NCBI RefSeq assembly: GCF_001011035.1
Contig: NZ_CP011492.1
Coordinates: 6,937,447-7,001,446 of the forward strand
Length of the DNA stretch: 64,000 bases
From: Streptomyces sp. CNQ-509
GTDB taxonomy: Bacteria > Actinomycetota > Actinomycetes > Streptomycetales > Streptomycetaceae
Direction: 5' to 3'
Shown: piece after piece, positions 43,797 to 51,514 of the stretch
Layout of the letters: every line of letters begins with the position of its first letter
Position numbering within the stretch: position 1 is the first letter of the stretch
Made by a program: the position numbers and the translations under genes
The notes under the pieces: generated by a model
Told to the model about the DNA's origin: nothing
Databases searched by the model: none
What the model saw: only the letters and a program-made list of their open reading frames with translations

Positions 43797-45215
43797 TCAG
43801 GGCTGCAGGGTCAGCACGCCCGGCCGCCAGGGAAGCCGGTTGTAGTCGCCGCCGGCGGCGGGGTCCTTGCCCTGGTAGAGGAACTGCAGGTTGCAGGGGT
43901 CGATGGTCATGGTCTGGTCGGGGTTCTGGCGGACCAGGTCGCCGTGGCTGATGTCATTGGTCCAGGTGGCACCGCTGTTGGCCTTGCCCGCGAAGGGGTT
44001 GCTCTCGCTCGCGGCCTGCGGGGTCCATGAACCGTTCAGGCTGGAGGAGGTGAACGAGCGGAAGTAGCGCCCGTTCGCTCCTATCGCCTCGACGATCATG
44101 AGGTACTGGTTCTGGTCCTTGACCTTGTAGACCTGCACCCCCTCGAACAGGTTGTTCGTCGAGTCGCTCATGATCGTCGTGTACGACGAGCCGAAGTTGC
44201 CGGGGAAGTTCCCGATCGGCATGCTCGCGCGGTAGATCTTGCCGTTGTCACCGGCGAAGAACAGGTACATGTTCTGGCCGTCGGCGATCAGGGTCTGGTC
44301 GATCGGGCCGGTGCCGGAGCCGGAGATGCTGCCGGTGAACAGCGGCTGCGGCGCGGACCAGCCGTTGGGGTTGGTGGGGTCGCTCGACGTACGGTAGATG
44401 AAGGGCCACTGACCCCACTGGTACGCCAGCACCCAGATGTTCTTGGGTGCGAAGTAGAACAGCGTGGGTGCCACCGTGGCCTGGTTCATCCCGTTCTGGC
44501 CGGTCGACGCCATGTCCGACCAGTTCGAGAAGGGGGTGAACATCATCGAGCCGTAGGACGATCCCGAGAACTGCGTCCCGTAGACCAGGTTCTTGCCGTT
44601 GTGCACCACGCTGGTGAAGTCCTTCAGCGAGGCCCAGCCGTGTGCCGGCTGCGCCAGCGCACCCGTCGACGACCACCGGTACGTCGAAGGCAGCGCACAC
44701 GCGTCGCCCGGTGTCCCGGACAGACCGGACCACTTCTGGTTGCTGCCACCGTTGCACGTCCAGAGCACCACCGCCGTACCGTTGGCCGTGGCCGCGCCCG
44801 AGACGTCCAGGCACAGCCCGGACTCCACGCCGACGACCGTGCCGTCGGAGTTCACCCGCCACTGCTGGTTCGCACCACCGCCGCAGGACCAGATCTGTAC
44901 CCGGGTACCCGGTGTGGTGGCGTGGCCGGGGACGTCCAGGCACTTGTTTCCGTACACGGTGAGCTGGTTGCTGTCCGTGTGCGTCCACTGCTGGTTGGAC
45001 CCGCCGGAGCAGTCCCAGATCTGCAGGTACGCGCCGTCGGCCTGGCTGGCGTTCGCCACGTCGAGACACCGGCTGGATGCGGCGCTGCGCAAGGCGCCGC
45101 TGCTTGCCGCCTGAGCCGGGCCGGCGCCGATCGTCGGCGCCAACGCGATCAGGACCGCAACCGCGGTGGCGAGGACCACCAACGGGTGTGTGCGGCTGGA
45201 ACTTCGTCTGCGCAT
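43797..45215 (-). CDS. Secreted GH62 alpha-L-arabinofuranosidase with N-terminal ricin-type CBM13
   Basis: A 472-residue exported arabinoxylan arabinofuranohydrolase. Signal peptide 1-37; ricin-like CBM13 about 38-163 with three QxW-type repeats (QIWDC, QIWSC, VLWTC followed by NQ-W); GH62 propeller 172-472. The catalytic trio is visible: Asp199 (LKDFTSV, base), Asp306 (GPIDQ) and Glu358 (FEGVQV, acid). This layout equals known Streptomyces AbfB-type enzymes. ATG 45215 has GAGGAGG 5 nt upstream. It shares a regulatory region with the divergent GH11 xylanase. Confidence 0.94.
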   Translation of the reverse strand: MRRRSSSRTHPLVVLATAVAVLIALAPTIGAGPAQAASSGALRSAASSRCLDVANASQADGAYLQIWDCSGGSNQQWTHTDSNQLTVYGNKCLDVPGHATTPGTRVQIWSCGGGANQQWRVNSDGTVVGVESGLCLDVSGAATANGTAVVLWTCNGGSNQKWSGLSGTPGDACALPSTYRWSSTGALAQPAHGWASLKDFTSVVHNGKNLVYGTQFSGSSYGSMMFTPFSNWSDMASTGQNGMNQATVAPTLFYFAPKNIWVLAYQWGQWPFIYRTSSDPTNPNGWSAPQPLFTGSISGSGTGPIDQTLIADGQNMYLFFAGDNGKIYRASMPIGNFPGNFGSSYTTIMSDSTNNLFEGVQVYKVKDQNQYLMIVEAIGANGRYFRSFTSSSLNGSWTPQAASESNPFAGKANSGATWTNDISHGDLVRQNPDQTMTIDPCNLQFLYQGKDPAAGGDYNRLPWRPGVLTLQP

Positions 45216-45290
45216 GGGAACCTCCTCATCTTTTGAGCAAGTGGTTCCGGTCGGCCCGGTCAGAGGCTGCCCGGACTGTCATGTCGATCG

Positions 45291-45360
45291 GTTCGTGATA
45301 TCGAACGAGGATCGAAGTATCGGGCAGTGAGGATGATAGGGAGCCGGTGAACGGCGTCAA
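45291..45360 (-). promoter_or_regulatory. GH62 promoter with downstream operators
   Basis: Minus strand: -35 TTGACG (plus coordinates 45355-45360), 16-bp spacer, -10 TATCAT (45333-45338), start near 45326. Downstream are tcgaagtatcg (45312-45322) and gttcgtgatatcgaac (45291-45306, 5-bp arms around GATATC). Operators at +4 to +35 fit direct repression. Confidence 0.7.
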
Positions 45361-45475
45361 CCCTTCCCGCATGATTCGTTGTTGGGTCCGAAACAATCGC
45401 ACAGGCTCTTGATGAACTGCCGCAGGTCAGGCCGGCCTCGCGGGGTCCAGTCGGGTCCGCGGCGCCGATGTGGGC

Positions 45476-45503
45476 ATGCCGTCGGCCCTGTGGCCGACGG
45501 CAT
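45476..45503. terminator. Orphan hairpin in the GH62-GH11 gap
   Basis: A perfect 12-bp stem (45476-45487 with 45492-45503) and 4-nt loop, looking like a terminator although no gene ends next to it. It may insulate the two divergent promoters or end an unannotated short transcript. Confidence 0.5.
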
Positions 45504-45594
45504 CCGCCTCTTCCGAATGACGTGCGAAATATCGAACGCCTGAGGTCAGAGAGGTGAGGGGTCTCGGTGAAAGGGGCTGGCGCGATGGTCGTCG

Positions 45595-45605
45595 CGAAAC
45601 TTTCG
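45595..45605. promoter_or_regulatory. Perfect CGAAA-C-TTTCG box upstream of GH11
   Basis: cgaaactttcg is an 11-bp perfect inverted repeat of the type reported in Streptomyces xylanase promoters. It lies about 140 bp upstream of the putative GH11 -35 element, so it may act from a distance or belong to another start. Confidence 0.55.
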
Positions 45606-45932
45606 GTCATGCGGAAGGTGTACCTCAGATCGCCGCATCCCAGCTTGTCGGGGGTAGTTAGGCTCCGCGGGCGTGTGTGGTGCGTGAGTAACGCCAGCCT
45701 TCGGTTGATGGGGACTTCGAAATTTGCGTGATTCAGACTGAAACTATTGACAGCGTGGGCGGCCTGATGAACTCTCATGGCATCGACGGGCGTTCGCCAC
45801 TGTCGATTCGTTCACCGGCGGGACGCGGTCCACCGGTCCGGGGCCGTACGACGACCGGCCACATCCCGCCGACGTGCTCCACGCGTCTCAGCACGCTGCC
45901 TGCCCCTCTCCCGTCCTTGTCGAGGAGGAAGC

Positions 45933-46910
45933 ATGGACACGCACCACGATCCCGCCCGTTCCCTCAGCCGAAGACGATTCGTCGTCGGCGGCGCCGGCGC
46001 CCTGGCCGTAGCCGCATCGCCGCTGCTGCTGCCGGGCACGGCGCACGCGCAGACCGTCACCACCAACCAGACCGGCACCCACAACGGCTACTACTTCTCG
46101 TTCTGGACCGACGCCCAGAACACCGTCTCCATGACCATGGGATCCGGCGGGCAGTACAGCACCTCGTGGCGGAACACCGGCAACTTCGTCTGCGGCAAGG
46201 GCTGGAGCAACGGCAGCCGCCGCAACGTGAACTACTCCGGCAGCTTCAGCCCCTCCGGCAACGGCTACCTCTGCCTCTACGGCTGGACCTCGAACCCCCT
46301 CGTCGAGTACTACATCGTCGACAACTACGGCACCTACCGGCCCACCGGCGAGAACCACGGCTCCGTGACCAGCGACGGCGTCACGTACGACATCTACCGG
46401 ACGATGCGCTACAACGCCCCCTCCGTCGAGGGCAACCAGACCTTCCCGCAGTACTGGAGCGTCAACCGCGGCAGGCGCACGGGCGGCACCATCAACACCG
46501 GCAACCACTTCGACGCCTGGTCCCGCGCCGGGATGAACCTCGGCAGCTTCAACTACTACATGATCATGGCGACCGAGGGCTACCAGAGCAGCGGCAGCTC
46601 CAACATCACGCTGGACGGTACCGGCGGCGGCGATCCCGGCGAACCCGGCGGGTGCACCGCGACCCTGTCCGCGGGGGAGAGGTGGAGCGACCGCTACAAC
46701 CTGAACGTCGCGACCTCCGGCTCCAGTAACTGGAGCGTCAGGATGAACGTCCCGTCGCCCGCGAAGATCATCGCGACCTGGAACATCAGCGCCAGCTACC
46801 CCGACAGCCAGACACTCGTCGCCAGGCCCAACGGCAGCGGCAACAACTGGGGCGTGACCATCCAGGCGAACGGCAACTGGAACTGGCCCACCGTCTCCTG
46901 CAGCGCCTGA
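45933..46910 (+). CDS. Secreted GH11 endo-1,4-beta-xylanase with C-terminal CBM2
   Basis: A 325-residue exported xylanase. Tat-type signal SRRRFVVGG (12-20), cleavage after AHA near 39. The GH11 beta-jelly roll spans 41-228 with nucleophile Glu125 (NPLVEYYIVD) and acid/base Glu215 (MATEGYQSSG). A Gly-rich linker (228-240) leads to a CBM2 (241-325) bracketed by Cys241 and Cys323. The module is short (85 residues) compared with usual CBM2 of about 100, with few surface tryptophans, which suggests a CBM2b-like xylan binder. GAGGAGG lies 4 nt before ATG 45933. Confidence 0.94.
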   Translation: MDTHHDPARSLSRRRFVVGGAGALAVAASPLLLPGTAHAQTVTTNQTGTHNGYYFSFWTDAQNTVSMTMGSGGQYSTSWRNTGNFVCGKGWSNGSRRNVNYSGSFSPSGNGYLCLYGWTSNPLVEYYIVDNYGTYRPTGENHGSVTSDGVTYDIYRTMRYNAPSVEGNQTFPQYWSVNRGRRTGGTINTGNHFDAWSRAGMNLGSFNYYMIMATEGYQSSGSSNITLDGTGGGDPGEPGGCTATLSAGERWSDRYNLNVATSGSSNWSVRMNVPSPAKIIATWNISASYPDSQTLVARPNGSGNNWGVTIQANGNWNWPTVSCSA

Positions 46911-46937
46911 CCCCGCACCGCTGACGCGGAAGCAGCC

Positions 46938-46968
46938 GCGGCGCGGGACCCACCACCCCCCGCGCCGC
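46938..46968 (+). terminator. Hairpin terminator after GH11
   Basis: A perfect 10-bp stem (46938-46947 with 46959-46968) and 11-nt loop, 28 nt past the GH11 stop. The rest of the gap to 47293 holds the small remnant ORF at 47057-47191 and a second terminator. Confidence 0.6.
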
Positions 46969-47056
46969 AGCCTTCCCCCCACCCCGGAAGCACCCGGAGA
47001 CCGCACGTGTCCCGCTCCCGGCACGGTTCTCCGCGTATCCGGGAGCCCGCCGGGCG

Positions 47057-47191
47057 TCACATGCCGGCTCCGGCGGCGCCCGCGGCCCGGCGGATGCCGC
47101 CGTCGTGGCGGAAGCCCGCCGTCCTGTCAGGCGGCGCCGCGACGCCCAGCGCTCCCCCCAGGAGCGTCCGGCGGGTCGGGAGCTCGGACAT
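47057..47191 (-). pseudogene. Signal-peptide remnant (44-codon ORF)
   Basis: A 44-codon frame that begins MSELPTRRTLLGGALGVAAP, a textbook twin-arginine start, but then runs into low-complexity sequence and stops with no mature domain. A GAAGGGA site lies 10 nt upstream of the ATG. The best reading is the truncated head of a lost secreted enzyme; a very small real protein cannot be excluded. Confidence 0.35.
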
Positions 47192-47220
47192 GTGGATGTT
47201 CCCTTCCGTGGTGGGTCGTC

Positions 47221-47262
47221 CCGGCGCCGGTCCGGGCGGCGAAGCGCCCGGCCCGGCGCCGG
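47221..47262 (-). terminator. Long hairpin terminator after the third dehydrogenase
   Basis: Stem of 10 bp plus 7 bp separated by one mismatch (47221-47238 with 47245-47262), 6-nt loop, starting 32 nt past the stop at 47294 on the minus strand. Confidence 0.7.
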
Positions 47263-47293
47263 CTGGTCCGGGTGCCGTGCAGGTCGTGCCCGG

Positions 47294-48793
47294 TCAGCCC
47301 GCCTGCGTTGGTGACTCTGCGGCCCCGGAGACGCTCTCGATGCGGTACAGGGCGCTGTTCTGGTCGCCGGAGTGCCAGGTGGTGCCGTAGTCCAGGACGT
47401 ACAGGGCGCCGTCGGGGCCGAACGCCGCGTCCATCGGCTGGGTGCCGGACCAGGGGAAGGCGCTGATGCTGCCGCGGCTGCCGTCGGGGTTCACGGCGAT
47501 GTTCTTGATCCAGCGGCGGCCCCACTCCATGGCGAAGAAGTCACCGTCGAATTCCTGCGGGAACTTCACCGCCGAGTCCAGGTCCGGGTCGTAGCGGTAG
47601 ACAGGGCCGGCCATCGGCGCCTCCGGGCCGTTGCCGAACTCCGGCACGGAGCCGCCGTCGTAGGGGATCCACGCCGGCTGGGCCGGCGGAAGGGAGCTCT
47701 GGCCGGTGTTGTTCGGTGAGTCGTTGGCGGGCGAGGAGCAGTTGAACGCGCTGCCGGAGGCGCCCGTGGCGAAGTCGAAGTTCACATAGGGAACGTTGTT
47801 GCCGACGCAGTACGGCCAGCCGTAGTTGCCCGGCGCCGGCACCCGGGTGAACTCCACCATGCCGCCCGGACCCCGGCTCGCGGAGGCCGCCCCGGCGTCG
47901 GGGCCGTAGTCACCCACGTAGACCACGCCGGTCTCCTGGTCGACGCTCATCCGGTAGGGGTTGCGGAAGCCCATGGCGTAGATCTCCGGCCGCGTCTGCG
48001 GCGTGCCCGGCTCGAAGAGGTTGCCCTCCGGGATGTCGTACGAGCCGTCGTCGGCGACCTTGATCCGGAGGATCTTGCCGCGCAGGTCGTTGGTGTTGCC
48101 CGCCGACCGCTGTGCGTCGAACACCGGGTTGCGGTTGCCGCGCTCGTCGATCGGGGTGTAGCCGTCCGAGGCGAAGGGGTTGGAGTTGTCGCCGGTGGTG
48201 AGGTACAGGTTGCCCTCGGCGTCGAAGTCGATGTCGCCGCCCGTGTGGCAGCACTGGCCGCGGTTGGTCGGCACTTCGAGGATCGTCTTCTCGCTGCCGA
48301 GGTCGAGGGTGCGGTTCTCGTTCAGAGTGAACCGGGAGAGCCGGTTGAGGCCGTCGAAGCGGGCGAAGTCGGCGGGCGAGCCGGTGCTCGGTGCGTCCCC
48401 CGGCGGGGTGTTGAGCGCGGGCGAGTAGTACAGGTAGACGAAGCGGTTGTCGGTGAAGCCGGGGTCGAGGCCGATGCCGAGCAGACCGTCCTCGAACTGG
48501 TAGTACACATCGAGTCTCCCCGCGACCCCGGTGGTCCCCTGGGGATCGGTGACCCGCACGGTGCCGTCGCGCGAGGTGTGCAGCACCGAGCGGTCGGGCA
48601 GCACGGCGAGCGACATCGGCTCGCCCACTTCGGCCACGCCTTTCGCGAGAGTCACCTGCCGGAACTCCGCCTGCCGGGTGGCGGCCGGCTCGGCGGGGTC
48701 GGCCGAGGCGGGCGACTGCAGGGCGACGGCGCCCGCCGTCGCGAGCAGCGGGCAGATCGCCGCCGCGAGAAATGCTGTGATCCGTCTGCGCAT
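47294..48793 (-). CDS. Secreted PQQ-type sugar dehydrogenase
   Basis: A 499-residue exported protein, the stand-alone version of the dehydrogenase domain found at 21221 and 27075. Signal peptide 1-32, then a six-bladed propeller. His183 (CCHTGG) and Arg277-Asn278 (GFRNP) match His144 and Arg228-Asn229 of soluble glucose dehydrogenase. It would oxidise aldoses released outside the cell by the flanking xylanases and arabinofuranosidase if PQQ is supplied. ATG 48793 has CGGAGG 6 nt upstream. It lies 209 nt after GH10 but behind a strong terminator. Confidence 0.88.
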   Translation of the reverse strand: MRRRITAFLAAAICPLLATAGAVALQSPASADPAEPAATRQAEFRQVTLAKGVAEVGEPMSLAVLPDRSVLHTSRDGTVRVTDPQGTTGVAGRLDVYYQFEDGLLGIGLDPGFTDNRFVYLYYSPALNTPPGDAPSTGSPADFARFDGLNRLSRFTLNENRTLDLGSEKTILEVPTNRGQCCHTGGDIDFDAEGNLYLTTGDNSNPFASDGYTPIDERGNRNPVFDAQRSAGNTNDLRGKILRIKVADDGSYDIPEGNLFEPGTPQTRPEIYAMGFRNPYRMSVDQETGVVYVGDYGPDAGAASASRGPGGMVEFTRVPAPGNYGWPYCVGNNVPYVNFDFATGASGSAFNCSSPANDSPNNTGQSSLPPAQPAWIPYDGGSVPEFGNGPEAPMAGPVYRYDPDLDSAVKFPQEFDGDFFAMEWGRRWIKNIAVNPDGSRGSISAFPWSGTQPMDAAFGPDGALYVLDYGTTWHSGDQNSALYRIESVSGAAESPTQAG

Positions 48794-48910
48794 GTCGAAC
48801 CTCCGTTGAGCAGTGCGCCGCCAGGTGCGGCGCAAGTGACCAGTTCCGGCGCGGGGCGTCGCGGCTGTTCGAGGACGGACTCGTCGTCGGTGCCGGCCTC
48901 GTGGCGCGGG

Positions 48911-48980
48911 CCGGGAGGGGGCGGGCGCCCTGCATCCGCGCGGCGCGGCACCCTCCCGGGCGCCCCGCCCCCGGTCCCGG
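48911..48980 (-). terminator. Long GC-rich hairpin after GH10
   Basis: ccgggagggggcgggcgccc (48911-48930) pairs with the segment ending at 48980 with two small bulges, about 22 nt past the GH10 stop on the minus strand. It should separate GH10 from the dehydrogenase transcript. Confidence 0.6.
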
Positions 48981-49002
48981 CGAGAGGGTCGTACGCCGGA
49001 CG

Positions 49003-50037
49003 TCAGGGAGCGCTGTTCAGGGCTTCCAGCACGGCGTTGTACGCCTGCTTCTTCTGGTAGTTGCCGTCGAACAGCAGCGGGGTGTCCTGGCCGCGCCACG
49101 AGTACTTGTCGGTGATGCCCCAGGTGGTGATGCCGGTGCAGCGGGACACCGCCACACACGCCTCGGTGACCGTGCGGTAGGCGTTGGCCTGCGCGGTACC
49201 GGAGCCGCCGATGTCCAGCTCGGTGATCTGCACGTCGACGCCGAGGTCGGCGAAGCGCTGCAGGTTCTGCCGGTAGCTGCCGAGGTTGGAGTTCGAGTCG
49301 AGGTGGGACTGGAAGCCGACGCAGTCGATGGGGACGCCGCGGGCGAGGAAGTCCTGGACCATGCGGTAGATGGCGTCGCTCTTGGCGTTGACGCCGTCGG
49401 TGCCGTAGTCGTTGTAGCAGAGCGTGGCGCCGGGGTCGGCGGCGTCGGCGGCGCGGAAGGCGTCCTCGATCCAGCCGTTGCCGATCTGCTGCTGGAGGTT
49501 GGACTGGCGGCGGCTGCCGTCCCATTCGAACGCCTCGTTGACCACGTCCCAGGAGTCGATCTTCCCGGCGTAGTGACCGGCGACTCCGTCGATGTGGTCG
49601 AGCATCGCCTGGCGTAGATCGCCGCCGGTCAGACCGCTCACCCAGGAGGGCTGCTGGGCGTGCCAGACCAGGGTGTGGCCGCGTACGGACATGCCGTTGC
49701 TCTGGGCGTGGGCGACGAGCTGGTCGCCGCCCTGGAAGGTGAACTGGCCCCGCCTGGGCTCGGTGGCATCCCACTTCATGACGTTCTCGGCGACGATGCT
49801 GTTGAACTCACGGTTCAGCGTGGCGGCGTAGTTCGCCTCGCCGAGGAGGTGGGGTGCCACGGCGGCGCCGTAGTAGCGGCCGCTCTCGGCCGCCGAGGCG
49901 CCGAGTGTGTCGGCGGCGTGGGCGCTGCCGGGGAACGCCAGAAGGCCGGCCGCCGCCAGACCGGCGGACGTGACGGCCGCGGCGGCCGCCGACCAGGCAC
50001 GGCGGCGCGTACGCCGCCTGCGGGAGGTGCTGAACAT
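49003..50037 (-). CDS. Secreted GH10 endo-1,4-beta-xylanase
   Basis: A 344-residue exported xylanase. The signal peptide (1-41) starts with an Arg-rich stretch. The TIM barrel carries acid/base Glu168 (WDVVNEAF) and nucleophile Glu273 (ITELDIGG), with TLVWHAQQP and YNDYG as further family blocks. Unlike many Streptomyces GH10 enzymes it stops at the catalytic domain with no CBM13. ATG 50037 has AAGGAG 6 nt upstream. It complements the GH11 enzyme, since GH10 tolerates more substituted xylan. Confidence 0.95.
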   Translation of the reverse strand: MFSTSRRRRTRRRAWSAAAAAVTSAGLAAAGLLAFPGSAHAADTLGASAAESGRYYGAAVAPHLLGEANYAATLNREFNSIVAENVMKWDATEPRRGQFTFQGGDQLVAHAQSNGMSVRGHTLVWHAQQPSWVSGLTGGDLRQAMLDHIDGVAGHYAGKIDSWDVVNEAFEWDGSRRQSNLQQQIGNGWIEDAFRAADAADPGATLCYNDYGTDGVNAKSDAIYRMVQDFLARGVPIDCVGFQSHLDSNSNLGSYRQNLQRFADLGVDVQITELDIGGSGTAQANAYRTVTEACVAVSRCTGITTWGITDKYSWRGQDTPLLFDGNYQKKQAYNAVLEALNSAP

Positions 50038-50102
50038 GGCTGCTCCTTGTGTTCCGGTGGAGGGTGACAGTGCCGTCCGGCTCTGTCCGGAAACGGTGCC
50101 GG

Positions 50103-50134
50103 GGGCCCGGTGCGGCCGGGGCCGCACCGGGCCC
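50103..50134 (-). terminator. Hairpin terminator after the alpha/beta hydrolase gene
   Basis: A perfect 14-bp stem (50103-50116 with 50121-50134) and 4-nt loop directly after the stop at 50141 on the minus strand, upstream of GH10. Confidence 0.75.
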
Positions 50135-50140
50135 GGTGGT

Positions 50141-51070
50141 TCATCCGAGGACGGATTCCCAGCGGGTGCCGGGTGCGGTGGCGCCCGCGGGGAGGCGGTC
50201 GCGGGCGGCGGTGTCGCCGTACAGGCTCCAGCGGAACCAGTCCACGAGGGTGTTCTGGGTCTGATCGAAGGTCCGGAAGCCCGGGTTGAGATACGCGGCG
50301 TGGTCCGCGCCGACGTGGGTGAGGAACGCCTTGGGGGCGGACAGCTCCCCGTACGCCTGGCGGGCCAGGCCGTACTGGCAGGTGGGGTCCTGGTCGCCGT
50401 GGATGAACAGCACGTTGGCGTCCAGCCCCGCCGGGTCGCCCATGTCCACGCAGGCGACCGGGACGGCGGCCTTGATCCGGTCGTCCGGCCACTTGGTCAG
50501 CAGGCCGTGGACGGTCATGCCGCCCATCGAGTGCCCGGAGACGCCGACGCCGGCCGCGGTGTCGATCTGCCCGGCGAAGGGGCTGCCCGAGGCGTCGTTC
50601 AGCGCCAGGGTCTGGGTGATGACCTCGGAGACGTCCTTCGACCATTCGCCTCCGTACACGGAACCGATGTTGGTGTTGTCGCTGATCGAGGGGGCGGGAC
50701 AGATGAAGCCGGCGGAGGCTATCGCGTGCGTCTGCGAGGCGTAGGAGTCGGAGTTGCCGTACGCGCCGTGGTTCCAGTGGGCGACGGGGAACACGCCGTC
50801 GGCGAGCGGGGCGTTCGGGACGGGATTGCCGCCGGGGGTCCCGGTGGCCGGGTAGAAGATCTTGGTGAACAGCCGTCGGCCGCCACGGGACCAGTTGTAC
50901 TCGCGTACCCCGATGGCGAAGTCCTGGGCCGGTGCCTGCCGGAGGAGGGCGGGCCGGGGAGCGGGGCGGGCGGCGGCCGGTGCGGCGACGGCCGGGGAGG
51001 CCGCGCCGGTCGTTCCGGCTATACCCACGCCCAGCAGGGCGCTCAGAGCGGTGCGCCGTTTCATGGACAT
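50141..51070 (-). CDS. Secreted alpha/beta hydrolase (esterase/lipase, dienelactone hydrolase-like)
   Basis: A 309-residue exported serine hydrolase. Signal peptide 1-35; the triad is Ser181 (GHSMGG), Asp228 (HGDQD) and His257 (GADHAAY). The overall form resembles cutinase/polyester-hydrolase-like enzymes, but an acetyl- or feruloyl-xylan esterase role would suit the neighbours. The ATG at 51070 has AGGAG 9 nt upstream; a second ATG lies 6 nt inside. It shares promoter architecture with GH62 and GH29, which supports a role in xylan attack. Confidence 0.85.
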   Translation of the reverse strand: MSMKRRTALSALLGVGIAGTTGAASPAVAAPAAARPAPRPALLRQAPAQDFAIGVREYNWSRGGRRLFTKIFYPATGTPGGNPVPNAPLADGVFPVAHWNHGAYGNSDSYASQTHAIASAGFICPAPSISDNTNIGSVYGGEWSKDVSEVITQTLALNDASGSPFAGQIDTAAGVGVSGHSMGGMTVHGLLTKWPDDRIKAAVPVACVDMGDPAGLDANVLFIHGDQDPTCQYGLARQAYGELSAPKAFLTHVGADHAAYLNPGFRTFDQTQNTLVDWFRWSLYGDTAARDRLPAGATAPGTRWESVLG

Positions 51071-51132
51071 ACGAAGACACTCCTGTGGGGGGAAGGGATC
51101 TGCGGTGCGGACGCCGGGGCGTCCCGGGTGGT

Positions 51133-51225
51133 TCAGCAGGCGGCGTTGGCCCGGGCAAGGCCGAAGAGAACGGCCGCGGCGGCCCGTACGAGAGGCGTAC
51201 GCCGGCGTTGGTTCGACAGAGGCAT
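51133..51225 (-). CDS. Possible 30-residue leader peptide or signal-peptide remnant
   Basis: A short frame with a GGAGAAC site 8 nt before its ATG, encoding an Arg-rich start, a hydrophobic stretch and an Ala-Cys end. It sits between the mapped promoter and the hydrolase gene, so it would be on the 5' leader of that transcript. It could be a translated leader, or the remains of a signal peptide. Evidence is limited to the ribosome binding site and composition. Confidence 0.3.
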   Translation of the reverse strand: MPLSNQRRRTPLVRAAAAVLFGLARANAAC

Positions 51226-51391
51226 GGGGGTTCTCCATCGCGGCTCAGCCGGAGGGCCCGCCACGCGGGCGTCGTGCGCCCGGGAGTCCGGACACGCGCG
51301 GGGAGAGCCTCACCGGAACGAAAGAACTGGCTGTGCGAGTGCTGCCGTGCGCGGCGGCCTGCGCGGATCGCAGGCCGTAGAGGCCCCGAGT

Positions 51392-51407
51392 GTTCGATAT
51401 GTCGAAC
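51392..51407. promoter_or_regulatory. Operator downstream of the hydrolase promoter
   Basis: gttcgatatgtcgaac has 6-bp arms around 4 bp and lies about 17-32 bp after the predicted start at 51424, the same placement as at GH62 (45291-45306) with a similar sequence. Confidence 0.6.
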
Positions 51408-51490
51408 TGTGGTCGAACTCTCAGACATGGATGATTGGAGGGTCGGCCCGGCGCGTCAACCCCCCTCGCGAACCAATTTCGATTTGGGGG

Positions 51491-51503
51491 CCGAAATTTT
51501 CGG
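51491..51503. promoter_or_regulatory. CGAAA-T-TTTCG box
   Basis: ccgaaattttcgg is a perfect 13-bp inverted repeat of the same type as 45595-45605 and 40241-40255. It lies 32 bp upstream of the TTGACG of the hydrolase promoter and 11 bp beyond the end of the racemase gene, so it could also work as that gene's terminator stem. Confidence 0.5.
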
Positions 51504-51514
51504 CGGCCGGGGCT

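Larger units (their letters stand above)
45216..45932. promoter_or_regulatory. 717-base divergent regulatory region between GH62 and GH11
   Basis: No supportable gene. It holds the GH62 promoter and boxes (45291-45360), an isolated hairpin (45476-45503), a box-like gcgaaatatcgaacgc (45525-45540), a perfect cgaaactttcg (45595-45605), a degenerate cgaaatttgcg (45718-45728) and a possible GH11 -35 TTGACA (45747-45752). The ribosome binding site GAGGAGG for GH11 lies at 45922-45928. Confidence 0.5.
51071..51514 (-). promoter_or_regulatory. Regulatory region upstream of the secreted hydrolase
   Basis: A 444-base gap. From the hydrolase outward it holds a 30-codon ORF (51133-51225), about 160 bases in which I see nothing, operator gttcgatatgtcgaac (51392-51407) with a half site ggtcgaac (51411-51418), a promoter (-10 AATCAT at 51431-51436, -35 TTGACG at 51454-51459, minus strand, 17-bp spacer) and a box ccgaaattttcgg (51491-51503) just past larA-like gene end. 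Confidence 0.65.

Noticed and set aside
45260..45778. A 172-codon minus-strand frame across the GH62-GH11 gap
   Set aside because: It runs through the GH62 promoter, operators and a hairpin, lacks a ribosome binding site and shows no recognisable domain.
51491..51503. Calling the ccgaaattttcgg palindrome a terminator of the racemase gene
   Set aside because: It is close to the stop codon, but its sequence matches the CGAAA/TTTCG boxes elsewhere and it lacks a T-run, so I list it as regulatory and note the alternative.
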